Source of the DNA: Caldilineaceae bacterium
GTDB taxonomy: Bacteria; Chloroflexota; Anaerolineae; Caldilineales; Caldilineaceae
Length of the DNA: 64,000 nt
Reading direction: 5' to 3'
Assembly: GCA_026645575.1 (NCBI GenBank)
Contig: JAPKMW010000043.1
Location: 1 to 64,000 of the forward strand
The translations under genes were made by a program, and so were the position numbers. The notes beneath the pieces are model-generated. The model was not told the origin of the DNA and ran no database searches. It saw only the letters and a program-made list of their open reading frames with translations. Shown here piece by piece: positions 8,450 through 16,581 of the stretch (within the stretch, counting starts at the first letter, position 1; the number at the start of each line of letters is the position of its first letter).

Positions 8450-9690
8450 CCTTGATTGCGAGAGGGAAGATAGACCGACTTCCCTCTCTCTACTTGCTTG
8501 GCTTCTGCTTGCGCAATTTGAGTAGCCAGTGTCGTCGTTAAATAGGTATAGGCAGGCGTACCCTCAATTTTTGGCAGTTGAGTAACAATTGTTTGAAAGA
8601 TGGCTAGCGCTTGCTCAAATTGCTCCTGTTCCAGATAACTGATACCCAGACCATCATAGGCATTCAAATACCAACTGAGATCACCAAGTTGTTGAAAGAG
8701 ATCGGTGCTGGCCTGGAATGCCTGTTCAGCGAATTCCCATTGATACTGCGCAAGGTAGCACAGCCCTTTTGTTGTAAGAAGCTTTGCTAGGTTATATTCA
8801 TCAGAAACTCGGTGTAGAGACTGTTCAGCAGCAGTCAAGATCTCTAACGCTTGGGAATAATTACTTTGATGGTAGTATGCGACGCCGAGGTTCATTTGAA
8901 TAATCGCACTGTGTGCAGGATCATGCACTGTGTTTAGTAAAGTAAGCGCACGTTCGTAATATTCAATAGCAATTGCGTACTTACCCTGTGCGCCCGCAGC
9001 AATACCTAAATTCTGCAAGCTCCAAGCAATTTCTTTATCAACACGATGGTCTGTGCGAATCAATAGGGCGTCAAAATGATGTGCTTCCGCTTCTGTGTAG
9101 CGACCTCGATTGTGTGCAACCAGACCCAACGCCGACAAACTCACCGCTTTTTCCAGCGCCATATCGTCAACAATGTTAATCGCCTCGTGGGCAAGGTGTT
9201 CTGCTTCCGCATACTGATGTTGCTGCCAGGCTAAATAGGCCAACTGGTTCAAGGCGCGGGCCTGGCCTTCGGTATCGCCCAGAGCGGCATAGTAGGTGAC
9301 GCTGGCGCGAAGACAGTTCTGGGCCTGGGCATAGTTGCTGATGAGCCGGTAGAGATAGCCACAGTGCAATTGCAACGCCGCTTCCGCCGTCTGGTCGCCC
9401 AGGCGTTGGCTTTGCGCCACGCCATCTTCCAGAAAGGGCAACCATTCGGTGCGGTAGCCGGCCAGTTCCATCCTGGGCGCCAGCGCCAGCAACAGATCTC
9501 GTGTCGCCGGCCATGCTTCCGCCGCTTTCAACGTATAGCTTAACACATTCTGCGCGCGCTCACGCGCTGCATCAGAAATGGGCGTCGCCGCCTCGGCTTC
9601 GATATAACGCCGAGCCACCAGCGCGCTCCGAGTCAGCAATTGTTGAAAACGCGCCAGATGTTGATTGAGACTCTCTTCGATTGCGGCCAT
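8446..9690 (-). CDS. TPR protein, partner of the NB-ARC ATPase
   Basis: A soluble, mostly helical protein of about 414 residues with at least seven TPR units from residue 75 on (for example LNQLAYLAWQQHQYAEAE and MNLGVAYYHQSNYSQALE). I place the start at 9690 (MAAIEESLN) because AGGG lies six bases upstream; an open frame extends to 9756 without a ribosome-binding site. It follows the NB-ARC gene (stop at 9850) in the same direction. NB-ARC and TPR regions usually occur in one polypeptide (AP-ATPase architecture), so this pair looks like a split version in which the TPR part senses and the ATPase switches. The C-terminal 35 residues (QAEAKQVERGK) are charged and not TPR. Confidence 0.75.
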   Translation of the reverse strand: MAAIEESLNQHLARFQQLLTRSALVARRYIEAEAATPISDAARERAQNVLSYTLKAAEAWPATRDLLLALAPRMELAGYRTEWLPFLEDGVAQSQRLGDQTAEAALQLHCGYLYRLISNYAQAQNCLRASVTYYAALGDTEGQARALNQLAYLAWQQHQYAEAEHLAHEAINIVDDMALEKAVSLSALGLVAHNRGRYTEAEAHHFDALLIRTDHRVDKEIAWSLQNLGIAAGAQGKYAIAIEYYERALTLLNTVHDPAHSAIIQMNLGVAYYHQSNYSQALEILTAAEQSLHRVSDEYNLAKLLTTKGLCYLAQYQWEFAEQAFQASTDLFQQLGDLSWYLNAYDGLGISYLEQEQFEQALAIFQTIVTQLPKIEGTPAYTYLTTTLATQIAQAEAKQVERGKSVYLPSRNQG

Positions 9691-9849
9691 GATCATCCCT
9701 GTTTCTGTCGTCATGAGCGGCAGCACTGCCTTGCATTCCAGCATAGCATAGCCCACTTCCTAAAACAATAGGTCGCAGCAAATCTCAGTAGCTTTTCGAT
9801 AGGTTTTGCCGGCGAAGGAGCAGCCGCACAATGGCTGTGCAGTGCTTGC

Positions 9850-11271
9850 CTACATCTGCCAACGCAGCACCTGTTCGTGCAAAAAGGTGCGGGTCAGGCC
9901 GTGAATGCTGTAGCGGCGTTCATGAAAGTTGCCGCGCACATCGACCAGATTGAGCATCACCAGCCGTTGGAGCGCTGCGTGGACCGCTTCCTCGGTCAAT
10001 TCCCCCATCTCGGCAATGACGGTCAGTGTATCGCCGTTGGGGTTGACCAGCGGCATGACCAGTAGTACATCCTGGCTAGCGGCATCTAACCCGTCCCACG
10101 CCCGCCGGTAGATATAGGTGTAAAGATTTTCGGCGGTTTCGCCCTGCGCCTTTTGTAAATGGGCGAGAATCGAAGCCAGCGGATAAATGTGCGTTTGGCC
10201 TACAATCAGGCGCAGCGCCAACGGATTGCCCCCCACGGTGGCATAGATCGGCCGTAACGCTTCATCACCTGCCGCCGCCAATGTCGGCAGGTTGCTCAAG
10301 TTCGCCTCCTGGCGGATCAATTGCAGGGCATGGGCTTCGCTCAATTCGGGGACTTTGAAATGATAGATGTTGGGCGTGTTGTACAGCGCCTGCCGTGAGG
10401 TCAGCAAAAATTTAGAGGGATTGGCCAAGCTTTGCAGCGTTGGCATCAAACTTTCCAGATCCACCAGCGTTTCCAGGTTGTCGATCACAAGCAAGTATGG
10501 GGCTTGTTTGAGGAGAGTGCGCAGGCGCGGCAAGAGATCGGCTGCGCGCGGCCCGATCGTCTGACTGATCCCCGGCAGCAGTTGGTGGATGAGCGCTTCT
10601 ACCAGACCGGCAGCCGTCAGCGCCGGCTGGGGATCTTGGGCCAGTGCACCGCCCAGGTTCAAGCGGTTTTGCCGCACACTTACCCAAGCGATCTCATCAT
10701 AGCTTTGCACCTCGATCAAATGGCGCACGACAATATCGGCCAACGCTGTTTTGCCAATGCCGCCTAAGCCTTCAATGGCGACCACCCAAGGCGGCTGCGG
10801 CGCTTGTAAGTGACCCAATAACTGTTCAATCTGCGCCTCCACCCCGATGAGCGTTCCGTAGGTTGGCGCTTCGAGGCGATGGAGTAAGCGCTCCTTTAGC
10901 CCAGCACAAGCTTGCGCTTCCATCTCGCCCAACGTCCTGGTCAGACGCCCAATGGCCTCCCGTTGCATGATATAAATGGTGCTTTCCGCCACATGATAGT
11001 GCTGGGCAAGCTGGTTGATGGACCATTGCTCCACAAAGCGCAATTGTAATAGTTGCGCATCCACGGGGTGCGATTGGTAGAACACCTCCAGCGCAGCGGT
11101 CAACATCAGATTGAGCGTTTGCCGCAAGGAACGCCCGGTTTCGCGTTGGAGCCGGCGAAATTGATAGAGCTTACTGAGCGGAGTGTCAACATGGCTCTCA
11201 CTATGCCACGTTTTGAACACTTCTTTAACGGTAGCAACGGTGGGATAGAAAACAGTCGCTTGGACAGACAT
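9850..11271 (-). CDS. NB-ARC STAND ATPase with N-terminal HTH
   Basis: A 473-residue signalling ATPase. Residues about 40-120 contain a sigma-70 region-4-like helix-turn-helix (LRFVEQWSINQLAQHYHVAE, then STIYIMQREAIGRL). The NB-ARC core has Walker A GLGGIGKT (168-175), Walker B LLVIDNLE (260-267), a sensor motif FLLTSR, and GNPLALRL for the winged-helix entry. The C-terminus (about 390-470) is the winged-helix part, ending RYSIHGLTRTFLHEQ. There is no C-terminal repeat region; that function is encoded by the next gene (8446-9690). AAAGGG six bases upstream supports the ATG at 11271. STAND ATPases oligomerise on ligand sensing; here the output is probably DNA binding or recruitment of an effector. 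The trigger is unknown. Confidence 0.85.
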   Translation of the reverse strand: MSVQATVFYPTVATVKEVFKTWHSESHVDTPLSKLYQFRRLQRETGRSLRQTLNLMLTAALEVFYQSHPVDAQLLQLRFVEQWSINQLAQHYHVAESTIYIMQREAIGRLTRTLGEMEAQACAGLKERLLHRLEAPTYGTLIGVEAQIEQLLGHLQAPQPPWVVAIEGLGGIGKTALADIVVRHLIEVQSYDEIAWVSVRQNRLNLGGALAQDPQPALTAAGLVEALIHQLLPGISQTIGPRAADLLPRLRTLLKQAPYLLVIDNLETLVDLESLMPTLQSLANPSKFLLTSRQALYNTPNIYHFKVPELSEAHALQLIRQEANLSNLPTLAAAGDEALRPIYATVGGNPLALRLIVGQTHIYPLASILAHLQKAQGETAENLYTYIYRRAWDGLDAASQDVLLVMPLVNPNGDTLTVIAEMGELTEEAVHAALQRLVMLNLVDVRGNFHERRYSIHGLTRTFLHEQVLRWQM

Positions 11272-11421
11272 AGAATACCCTTTAGCAACTGCCGTAGCGG
11301 CGGCAATGACCCATGCCCCACACTACACGCCAGATCTTTGGACATAGGATGAGCGTAGCTCCGCTCTTTCGTCAGTAGAGATCTGCAACTTTGCCGGGAA
11401 TGAGAGGAGTTACGCACTGAT

Positions 11422-11451
11422 CAAGGGCTTTCGGAAAGCCGAAAGCCCTTG
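11422..11451. terminator. Hairpin between dksA-like gene and NB-ARC gene
   Basis: Perfect 13-bp stem CAAGGGCTTTCGG / CCGAAAGCCCTTG with the 4-base loop AAAG. It lies downstream of the minus-strand DksA-like gene and 150 bases upstream of the NB-ARC gene, so it probably ends the former's transcript. No strong U-run is seen. Confidence 0.6.
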
Positions 11452-11551
11452 GGATGACATAAACTGTGTAAACAATTAGTAGAATAGCATACTTTTAGGA
11501 AGCAGGCAACATTAAAAATGGACTACTTGTGGGCACATATGCTGAGCGTTT

Positions 11552-11905
11552 TTAGCCGCCCGCGTCCAGCGCTTCCTGACAAGTGATACAAAAGGTGGCC
11601 CACGGTTTGGCTTTGAGCCGTTCAGGGTTGATCGGGCGACCACAGCGGTCGCAAGTGCCATAGGCGCCATCTTCGATCCGTTTGAGCGCCTGGTCGATCT
11701 CATAAATCCGATCTTCAAAAAGATCACCGCCCGCCATATCGATCTGGCGCATGTTGTTGATCACCGCCACCTCTTCCTGGTCGGTGGCGTCGCTGGGGGC
11801 GAGACCTTGGGCCACGTTCTCCTGAACTTGCTCAACCTTTTCCGTCATCTCCTGGCGTAGGGCCAGCAAGCGTTCTTTTTGTTGTTCAATAAAGGTGCGT
11901 TCCAC
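11552..11905 (-). CDS. DksA/TraR-type zinc-finger protein
   Basis: A 117-residue protein with an N-terminal coiled-coil (residues 1-80) and a C4 zinc finger, CDRC (85, 88) and CITC (106, 109), typical of the DksA/TraR family that modulates RNA polymerase through its secondary channel. The coiled-coil tip region reads SDATDQEE, with acidic residues as in the DksA tip. I chose a GTG start at 11905 because AAGGAG lies seven bases upstream; the frame stays open to 11989 but the extension is hydrophobic and unlike the family. The gene stands alone between the peptidase-like gene (12009) and the hairpin at 11422. Confidence 0.85.
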   Translation of the reverse strand: MERTFIEQQKERLLALRQEMTEKVEQVQENVAQGLAPSDATDQEEVAVINNMRQIDMAGGDLFEDRIYEIDQALKRIEDGAYGTCDRCGRPINPERLKAKPWATFCITCQEALDAGG

Positions 11906-12008
11906 AGCACAACTCCTTTCGACTACAACGACATCCATCGTCAGTATAAAGGTCGTGAGGAATGCACTAACGCAAGCTTCCATCCCCAATCCTGTAATTG
12001 CCCATCCT

Positions 12009-12620
12009 TCACGGGCGACGGCTCTGTCCCTGTTCGCGAATCATGGCGTGGGGGGGAAAGGCCGGCGTCTGTTCCGGTGGCAGATCGGCGACAAATTGCA
12101 GCCGGGCCGGATTCAAATAGGGCAGCGGATCGACAAAGCCGCCCCAGCCGTCAAAGCGGTTGTAGGGCTTGATGCGAATGGCAAAGTGTAGATAAGAGGG
12201 ACGGAGGGTGGCGCGGTTGGTATAGTCCATCAACAGCGGGTCGCCGATGCCGGCAATGGGCGTTCCCCGCTCCACCTGCTGTCCGGCATCGAGCAAAATC
12301 GTATCGACATGGGCGTAGAGCGATTCCCCCCAGCGATGCTCCAACTTCAGGTAGCGCCCCAGCCCCCCCCGCTCCTCACCGATGGCCGTGACGCGACCAA
12401 GATCGACCGCCAGCACATTGAGGCCCGGGTTGACGAGAAAGTCAATGCCATTATGTCCTTTCAAGGGGACGCCGTTATAGGTAAAGTGGCCATACTGCTC
12501 GCTGTTCTCCCCCCAAAGTTGCACCACCAGACAATCGCCATCCAGCGGTAAGGTTAGATAGATCCCCTCCGGCTCGTAAGCGCCATCTTCAAAGGGACGG
12601 TTTAAAAATTTATAACTCAT
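12009..12620 (-). CDS. M23-family (LytM-like) peptidase-fold protein
   Basis: A 203-residue protein with a LytM/M23 core. HNGID gives the zinc ligands His56 and Asp60, YAHVD gives His104 and YLHFAIR gives His145, so the active-site set appears complete. Family members cut glycine-containing peptide bonds in peptidoglycan. Unusually, there is no recognisable signal peptide or membrane anchor, so the location is uncertain. The ATG at 12620 is preceded by GGAT only; a TTG at 12632 is an alternative. The intergenic region to the FmdB gene is shared and divergent. Confidence 0.75.
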   Translation of the reverse strand: MSYKFLNRPFEDGAYEPEGIYLTLPLDGDCLVVQLWGENSEQYGHFTYNGVPLKGHNGIDFLVNPGLNVLAVDLGRVTAIGEERGGLGRYLKLEHRWGESLYAHVDTILLDAGQQVERGTPIAGIGDPLLMDYTNRATLRPSYLHFAIRIKPYNRFDGWGGFVDPLPYLNPARLQFVADLPPEQTPAFPPHAMIREQGQSRRP

Positions 12621-12814
12621 ACGTTGATCCAAGTTGTGGTATACTTACTCTAAATTCGACAAGAATCCGGTTGCCGATTATACTTTTGATTATACTATAT
12701 TATCTGCATAATTGTATTGCTTGCTTGGTTGGTTGGCCTGTTGGTTGAGCTTGTCGAAACCAACGGGCCAACCAATCAACTAGCCAGCCAGGAACGCCAT
12801 AGAAAGTTTGTTGT
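12621..12814. promoter_or_regulatory. Divergent AT-rich promoter region with hairpin
   Basis: Bases 12671-12715 are strongly AT-rich, with repeated TATACT words and a TTGCCG to ACTATA pair at 17-base spacing that could serve the FmdB gene; a TATACC word serves the opposite direction less clearly. At 12731-12773 GGTTGGCCTGTTGGTT pairs with AACCAACGGGCCAACC (one wobble) around the loop GAGCTTGTCGA, a word resembling the repeat inside the gene at 19584-21146. The hairpin would lie in the 5' leader of the FmdB gene. Confidence 0.4.
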
Positions 12815-13162
12815 ATGCCGATTTATGAATTTGTCTGCCAGCACTGTGGCAATGAATTTGAAAAAATATTATCCTTTTCTGCACAAACCACGCCGCACTG
12901 TCCCAAGTGCAACAGCCAGCATGTTGAGCGCCGGGTAGGGCGCCCAGCGATCCACTTCAAAGGAAGCGGCTGGTATATCACTGACAGTAAGGTAAGCAAA
13001 GATTCATCCAACGGGTCGAACGCTAAGACGACAGAGAAAAGCGAGAAGAGCGACTCTGCCGGCGCTTCGACTGACACCAGCGCCCAAAGCGAAACCAAGG
13101 GCGAAACCAAGAGCGAAACCAAAAGTGAGAGTAAGAGCGAAGCAAAGAGCGAACCGGCGTAA
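12815..13162 (+). CDS. FmdB-family zinc-ribbon protein with Lys/Ser/Glu tail
   Basis: A 115-residue protein. The first 45 residues are an FmdB-type zinc ribbon: MPIYEFVCQHCG gives Cys8 and Cys11, and HCPKC gives Cys29 and Cys32, followed by the usual GSGWYITD. From residue 60 the chain is a low-complexity tail of Ser, Lys, Glu and Thr with repeating K-S-E-T-K-S-E units, probably disordered. FmdB-like ribbons are proposed regulators and their role is not settled. The start is fixed by the family's conserved N-terminus, although the ribosome-binding site is weak. Confidence 0.85.
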   Translation: MPIYEFVCQHCGNEFEKILSFSAQTTPHCPKCNSQHVERRVGRPAIHFKGSGWYITDSKVSKDSSNGSNAKTTEKSEKSDSAGASTDTSAQSETKGETKSETKSESKSEAKSEPA

Positions 13163-13194
13163 GGCAAGCGTGCCTACCCCAGTTGGCTAACGTC

Positions 13195-13245
13195 GTGTGC
13201 AATGGCTTTGGCAACTGCCATTGACTGCACACACATACCTTTGCC
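13195..13245. terminator. Probable hairpin after the FmdB gene
   Basis: GTGTGCAATGGC and GCCATTGACTGCACAC are complementary with a small bulge and lie about 35 bases after the FmdB stop. They could end that transcript before the next gene, which has its own strong ribosome-binding site. No U-run follows. Confidence 0.35.
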
Positions 13246-13347
13246 TTGGCAGTACACAAACGCACAAAGTGGCTCCATAACTTTTCGGCTTTTGGAGCGT
13301 CGTTAGTTCTCAGATGTTATACTTCATCATCCTATAGGAGGGGTATT

Positions 13348-13764
13348 ATGAGCGTACCGAAGCGTTTCGGTGTCTTACGGGTTATGGGGACATTGCTAAA
13401 GGTGTTTGCCTGGCTTATCTTGATTGTGGCGATCTTGGGCGCCATTGGTTTGGGGCTGGCCAGCACCAATGGTGATCTGTTGACCAATCTGCTGGGGCCG
13501 GCGTTGCCCCCCGGCGCCCTCGCCAGTTTAGGCCCGGCCAGCGGGATTTTGGCTGGGATTGGGCTCTTGCTCTTTGGACTTATCTACTTTCTCATCATCT
13601 ATGCGGCTGGTGAAAGTTTGCATCTGCAACTGGCCCTGGAAGAGAATACCCGCTTAACCGCCGCCCTGTTGCTGCGGATGCACCAGGAAAGCCACCAAGC
13701 GGATCCGCGCGCAACGTATAGCGGCGGTAGCGGCGGCTTTGCCAGTGACCCATTTGAACGATAG
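13348..13764 (+). CDS. Small two-helix membrane protein
   Basis: A 138-residue protein with two hydrophobic helices (about 16-38 and 62-86) joined by a Pro/Gly/Ala-rich loop, and a polar tail from residue 90 ending in a Gly/Ser stretch and DPFER. AGGAGGGG seven bases before the ATG at 13348 decides the start; an upstream extension to 13246 is not supported. I do not recognise a family. The topology (two helices plus a cytosolic tail with EENTRLTAALLLRMHQE) resembles small envelope proteins that pass signals or recruit partners, but no function can be claimed. Confidence 0.65.
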   Translation: MSVPKRFGVLRVMGTLLKVFAWLILIVAILGAIGLGLASTNGDLLTNLLGPALPPGALASLGPASGILAGIGLLLFGLIYFLIIYAAGESLHLQLALEENTRLTAALLLRMHQESHQADPRATYSGGSGGFASDPFER

Positions 13765-13765
13765 C

Positions 13766-13904
13766 GGACAGACGCGAATTTAGAGAGCGCGGATTGTTGG
13801 TTTGCCCAATAATCCGCGTCTGTAGTTGAACAACCTGTTTGGTGCAAAGTAAGCAGCGCCTTAAAAGAGGACCTGATCTGCACTCCCTAAATCCGCGTTT
13901 GTCC
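13766..13904. repeat. Nested inverted repeats between convergent genes
   Basis: Outer arms 13766-13787 and 13883-13904 (GGACAGACGCGAATTTAGAGAG against CTCCCTAAATCCGCGTTTGTCC) match with four differences. An inner hairpin, 13788-13800 with 13806-13818 (CGCGGATTGTTGG / CCAATAATCCGCG), has one mismatch and a five-base loop. It separates a plus-strand from a minus-strand gene and probably terminates both. The word ACGCG.ATTTAG recurs, so it belongs with the other short-word repeats. Confidence 0.6.
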
Positions 13905-13906
13905 TC

Positions 13907-14644
13907 CTACGCCGGTTGCCCCAGTGCTGTCAGTTTATCCTGCACAAATTCAATGCCAAAGGTGCGTTCCTGACTGCTGTCAAAGCTGATGGTGAGCTTG
14001 CCGTCTGCACTAATTTGGGTGATGGTGCCGGGGCCAAAGCGTTCGTGTTGCACCCGCTGGCCTTCGCTGAAGGTCGGCGCCGGACCGCTACGTTTGGGTA
14101 ACGGGGCTGGTCCGGTTTGCAACTCCAAAGCCAGCCCGGCTTCGCGATCACGCCAGCTTTCGGCCAGGGTGTTCATCACCTGATCCGTGTTCTTACCCAG
14201 GTTGCTATGGATCCGGGTAGCCCGACTGCGTGCTTCGTGTAAGGCTGGCATCCACTTCTGTTTATGCGCCAAGCTATTTTGGCTTTGCGCCAGGACACGA
14301 CTGGTCCGTGTAAGCGCTTGCAGCAACTGATCCAGTTGTTTGCGCGGATCATCGACCGGATCGATCAGCACCAACTGTACCCCATGCTGGCGACAGAGTT
14401 CTACCCGCGTTTCATCGCGATTCTCCGTTTCCTGTACCTCTAAGTCACTCTGCCGCCGTTGCCCTTTGGCGACCAGACCAACAAAGCGAATCGCCAGGCC
14501 GGCGTCCGGGTAATATTTGTCCAGTTTCAGCCGCCGTTTGGTCGACGGGTTGATCAGCCACTCCGGGCTGACATTGTCCTGTTCCAGAAACCCTTCAAAG
14601 GTGCGGGCGAGAATTTCGCGCCAGCCATTCATTTCTGTATACAT
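13907..14644 (-). CDS. Nuclease-like domain with UvrD/PcrA-type C-terminal tail
   Basis: A 245-residue protein. Residues 20-105 resemble a PD-(D/E)XK/Vsr-like fold in order of elements: NPSTKRRLKLDKYYPDAGLA, then a strand where an acidic residue is expected but IRFVGL is found, then RDETRVELCRQHGVQLVLID. The catalytic acid therefore appears replaced by Arg, so the domain may be inactive or misassigned. Residues about 195-240 match the C-terminal RNA polymerase-interacting tail of UvrD/PcrA helicases (GQRVQHERFGPGTITQI, then a strand pair). AGGTG eight bases upstream supports the start at 14644. The tail suggests recruitment to RNA polymerase in transcription-linked repair; this is inference. 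Confidence 0.5.
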   Translation of the reverse strand: MYTEMNGWREILARTFEGFLEQDNVSPEWLINPSTKRRLKLDKYYPDAGLAIRFVGLVAKGQRRQSDLEVQETENRDETRVELCRQHGVQLVLIDPVDDPRKQLDQLLQALTRTSRVLAQSQNSLAHKQKWMPALHEARSRATRIHSNLGKNTDQVMNTLAESWRDREAGLALELQTGPAPLPKRSGPAPTFSEGQRVQHERFGPGTITQISADGKLTISFDSSQERTFGIEFVQDKLTALGQPA

Positions 14645-14812
14645 ACAAAACACCTGTCAAATACAAAGAGAGATTGTTCGTAGTTCATTGTCCAGCGTCC
14701 GTAGTCCAAAGCCCAGCGTTTGTCGTCTAGCGTTAGTCAGGAGGAGTTGCGACTTCGCCGCGGTTTATGACTGAGCATTATAGAATATTCGTTCTGTTTT
14801 GCCAAGAATATC

Positions 14813-15586
14813 CTAGCGGAAGGCGTCCATTGCTGGTGGGCGTTGGAGCGTTCGCGCCGGAGCAGGGGAGGCGCTGGTCGGCAACTGGTAGCCGCGAATA
14901 ATAGCGACCGGCTGACCTTCGCTACTCTGGCCCATGACCAAGCTCGCCGCCGCCGCCAATTCATCGACAATACACTCTTCGCTATGTTGCAGTTGATAGC
15001 CGAAAAGATCGTGCAGTCCCCGCTGATTCCAAAGCGGCGGCAGACCGGCGCACCCAATGCTGATGCCCACCGTCCCCATGCGCCAGGCGCGACCATGACT
15101 ATCGGTGATGATCACCGCTGGCGCTACGCCGGTCAACTCGCTCAGATCCTGCCGCAGCCGTTCAGCGCTGGCGTCGGCATCAACCGGTAGCAGCGTCAGA
15201 TATTCGTCACCGTCGGCGCCCGGCTGGACATTGCTGCGATCCACGCCGGCATTGGCGCAGATCCAGCCCCCTTTTTGCTCGGTAATCAGCAAGCCGCGCC
15301 GGGTGCGGATGATGGCGTTGCTATCATCCAAAATCACTTGGACGACACGGGGATCTTTGTCCACCAGGGCAGCAATGCGTTTGGCTTCTTCATTCGGCGC
15401 GACAGCGGCCAGCCGCACGAGCCGCCCCTCGGCCTTGCTCACAATTTTTTGGGCGACCACCACAATATCGCCCGCTTGCAGCGTTTCCCCGCTATGGGTC
15501 AACGCATCCACAATCAAGGCGGCTAAGGGATCACCCGGCTCAATCAACGGTAAACCAGGGACAGGAAATAGCTGTAGTGCTGACAT
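14813..15586 (-). CDS. cofE: Coenzyme F420-0:L-glutamate ligase
   Basis: A 257-residue cytoplasmic enzyme adding L-glutamate residues to F420-0 with GTP and a divalent metal. Family landmarks are present in order: PLIEPGDPL near the start, GDIVVVAQKIVSKAEGR (about 39-55), DDSNAIIRTRRGLLITEQ followed by NAGVDRSNV (about 87-120), VIITDSHGRAWRMGTVG (about 159-175), and GISIGCAGLPPLWNQRG. Length and order match the stand-alone CofE type rather than the two-domain FbiB. A Pro/Ala-rich tail of about 20 residues is extra. No other F420 gene is adjacent. Between it and the previous gene (14654-14812) lie short repeated words of the type TAGTCCAGCG and no coding signal. Confidence 0.9.
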   Translation of the reverse strand: MSALQLFPVPGLPLIEPGDPLAALIVDALTHSGETLQAGDIVVVAQKIVSKAEGRLVRLAAVAPNEEAKRIAALVDKDPRVVQVILDDSNAIIRTRRGLLITEQKGGWICANAGVDRSNVQPGADGDEYLTLLPVDADASAERLRQDLSELTGVAPAVIITDSHGRAWRMGTVGISIGCAGLPPLWNQRGLHDLFGYQLQHSEECIVDELAAAASLVMGQSSEGQPVAIIRGYQLPTSASPAPARTLQRPPAMDAFR

Positions 15587-15907
15587 GACATCAATCCATT
15601 CTACTGGTCATCTTCTGCCATGATGCTGGCATTTTGGAAAAGGGTCGAGTTCTGTAACTCGCCGGTTACTACCTTGACATAGAATTAATGGTTGCTGTCC
15701 GTAGGGCAATCGTCCTGTTGCGGTCTGGCTGGTCGTTGAACGACCAACAGTCTACCGCAGAAGTACGAAGTGCAAAGCTGGCGAATCGCCAAGCGAACGT
15801 GCAGCAAATCGGGTAAAAGTGATTTAAGATAGGGTCCGGCACGGCTTTTGCCATTCAACTTTGTTTGACATTGCGCCCCCCATCACTTCACATAGCAGGA
15901 GGAGGAG
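15587..15907. other. Non-coding spacer between divergent genes
   Basis: No coding signal on either strand. It contains a small palindrome TGGTCGTTGAACGACCA (15730-15746), TTGACA words at 15674 and 15865 that could be -35 elements without a convincing -10, and ends in a very strong GGAGGAGGAG ribosome-binding site for the next gene. Confidence 0.4.
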
Positions 15908-16513
15908 ATGAATTTACTTAATAAACGCGCACCACTCCTTTGTGCGCCTACGGTAGCACCATCACGACGCTGGGCGCGCCTCATCCTTTGCGCCGTGGTG
16001 ATCAGCACCGTTTTACAACTGGAAAACCAGACACCGGCCAAGGCAGCCACTTGCACCAATGTGGTGGTAGATAGCAGCCTGGAGGAGGGCAGCGGCTGGA
16101 TCACCAAGAGCAGCGGCAACTATCCCATCTTGAGTACCCGGCTGGCTCATTCCGGCAAACAGTCGGCTTATCTGGCTGGCGCCAACAATGCCCAAGATCT
16201 GCTGGCGACGCAGATCAAGGTTGCGCCCAGCGCCACAACAGTCACCTTGACCTTCTGGTGGCAGATTCAAAGCCAGGAACACAGCCGTTTTCAGGATACC
16301 CTAACGGTCGTGATCGCCGATGCCCAGGGCAAAGCGCTCCAAAGCATCGTCACCCTCTCTAGCCGGGAAATGTCCAACCAATGGCAACAACGCACCCTTT
16401 CCCTTACCCCGGTTGCCGGCCAAACCGTTCAACTCCAATTTCATGCCCGCACCGACGCCGATGCCGCCACCGATTTCTTTGTGGATGACATTGAGGTGGT
16501 CGTCTGCAATTAA
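15908..16513 (+). CDS. Secreted jelly-roll (carbohydrate-binding-like) protein
   Basis: A 201-residue protein with a long N-terminal signal region (basic to about residue 24, hydrophobic LILCAVVISTVLQ, likely cleavage after AKA near residue 46). The mature part is a single beta-sandwich of about 155 residues with the hallmarks of galactose-binding/CBM-like folds: GWI near its start, HSGKQSAYLAG, alternating strands of TVTLTFWW and a terminal FFVDDIEV strand. Two cysteines, near the start of the mature chain and three residues from the end, could close the domain. GGAGGAGGAG immediately before the ATG gives strong translation. No enzyme motif is present, so it is probably a binding protein. 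Confidence 0.7.
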   Translation: MNLLNKRAPLLCAPTVAPSRRWARLILCAVVISTVLQLENQTPAKAATCTNVVVDSSLEEGSGWITKSSGNYPILSTRLAHSGKQSAYLAGANNAQDLLATQIKVAPSATTVTLTFWWQIQSQEHSRFQDTLTVVIADAQGKALQSIVTLSSREMSNQWQQRTLSLTPVAGQTVQLQFHARTDADAATDFFVDDIEVVVCN

Positions 16514-16527
16514 TTGTAGGAGATTGA

Positions 16528-16578
16528 GAGACTGAGAGATTAGGACGATAAAACCTCTTAATCTCTCAGTCTCTTTTT
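16528..16578. terminator. Bidirectional terminator hairpin
   Basis: Arms GAGACTGAGAGATTA (16528-16542) and TAATCTCTCAGTCTC (16559-16573) are perfectly complementary and followed by TTTTT on the plus strand. The element sits between two convergent genes. The left arm is built from the repeated word GAGA(C/T)TGAGAG. Confidence 0.8.
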
Positions 16579-16581
16579 CCA

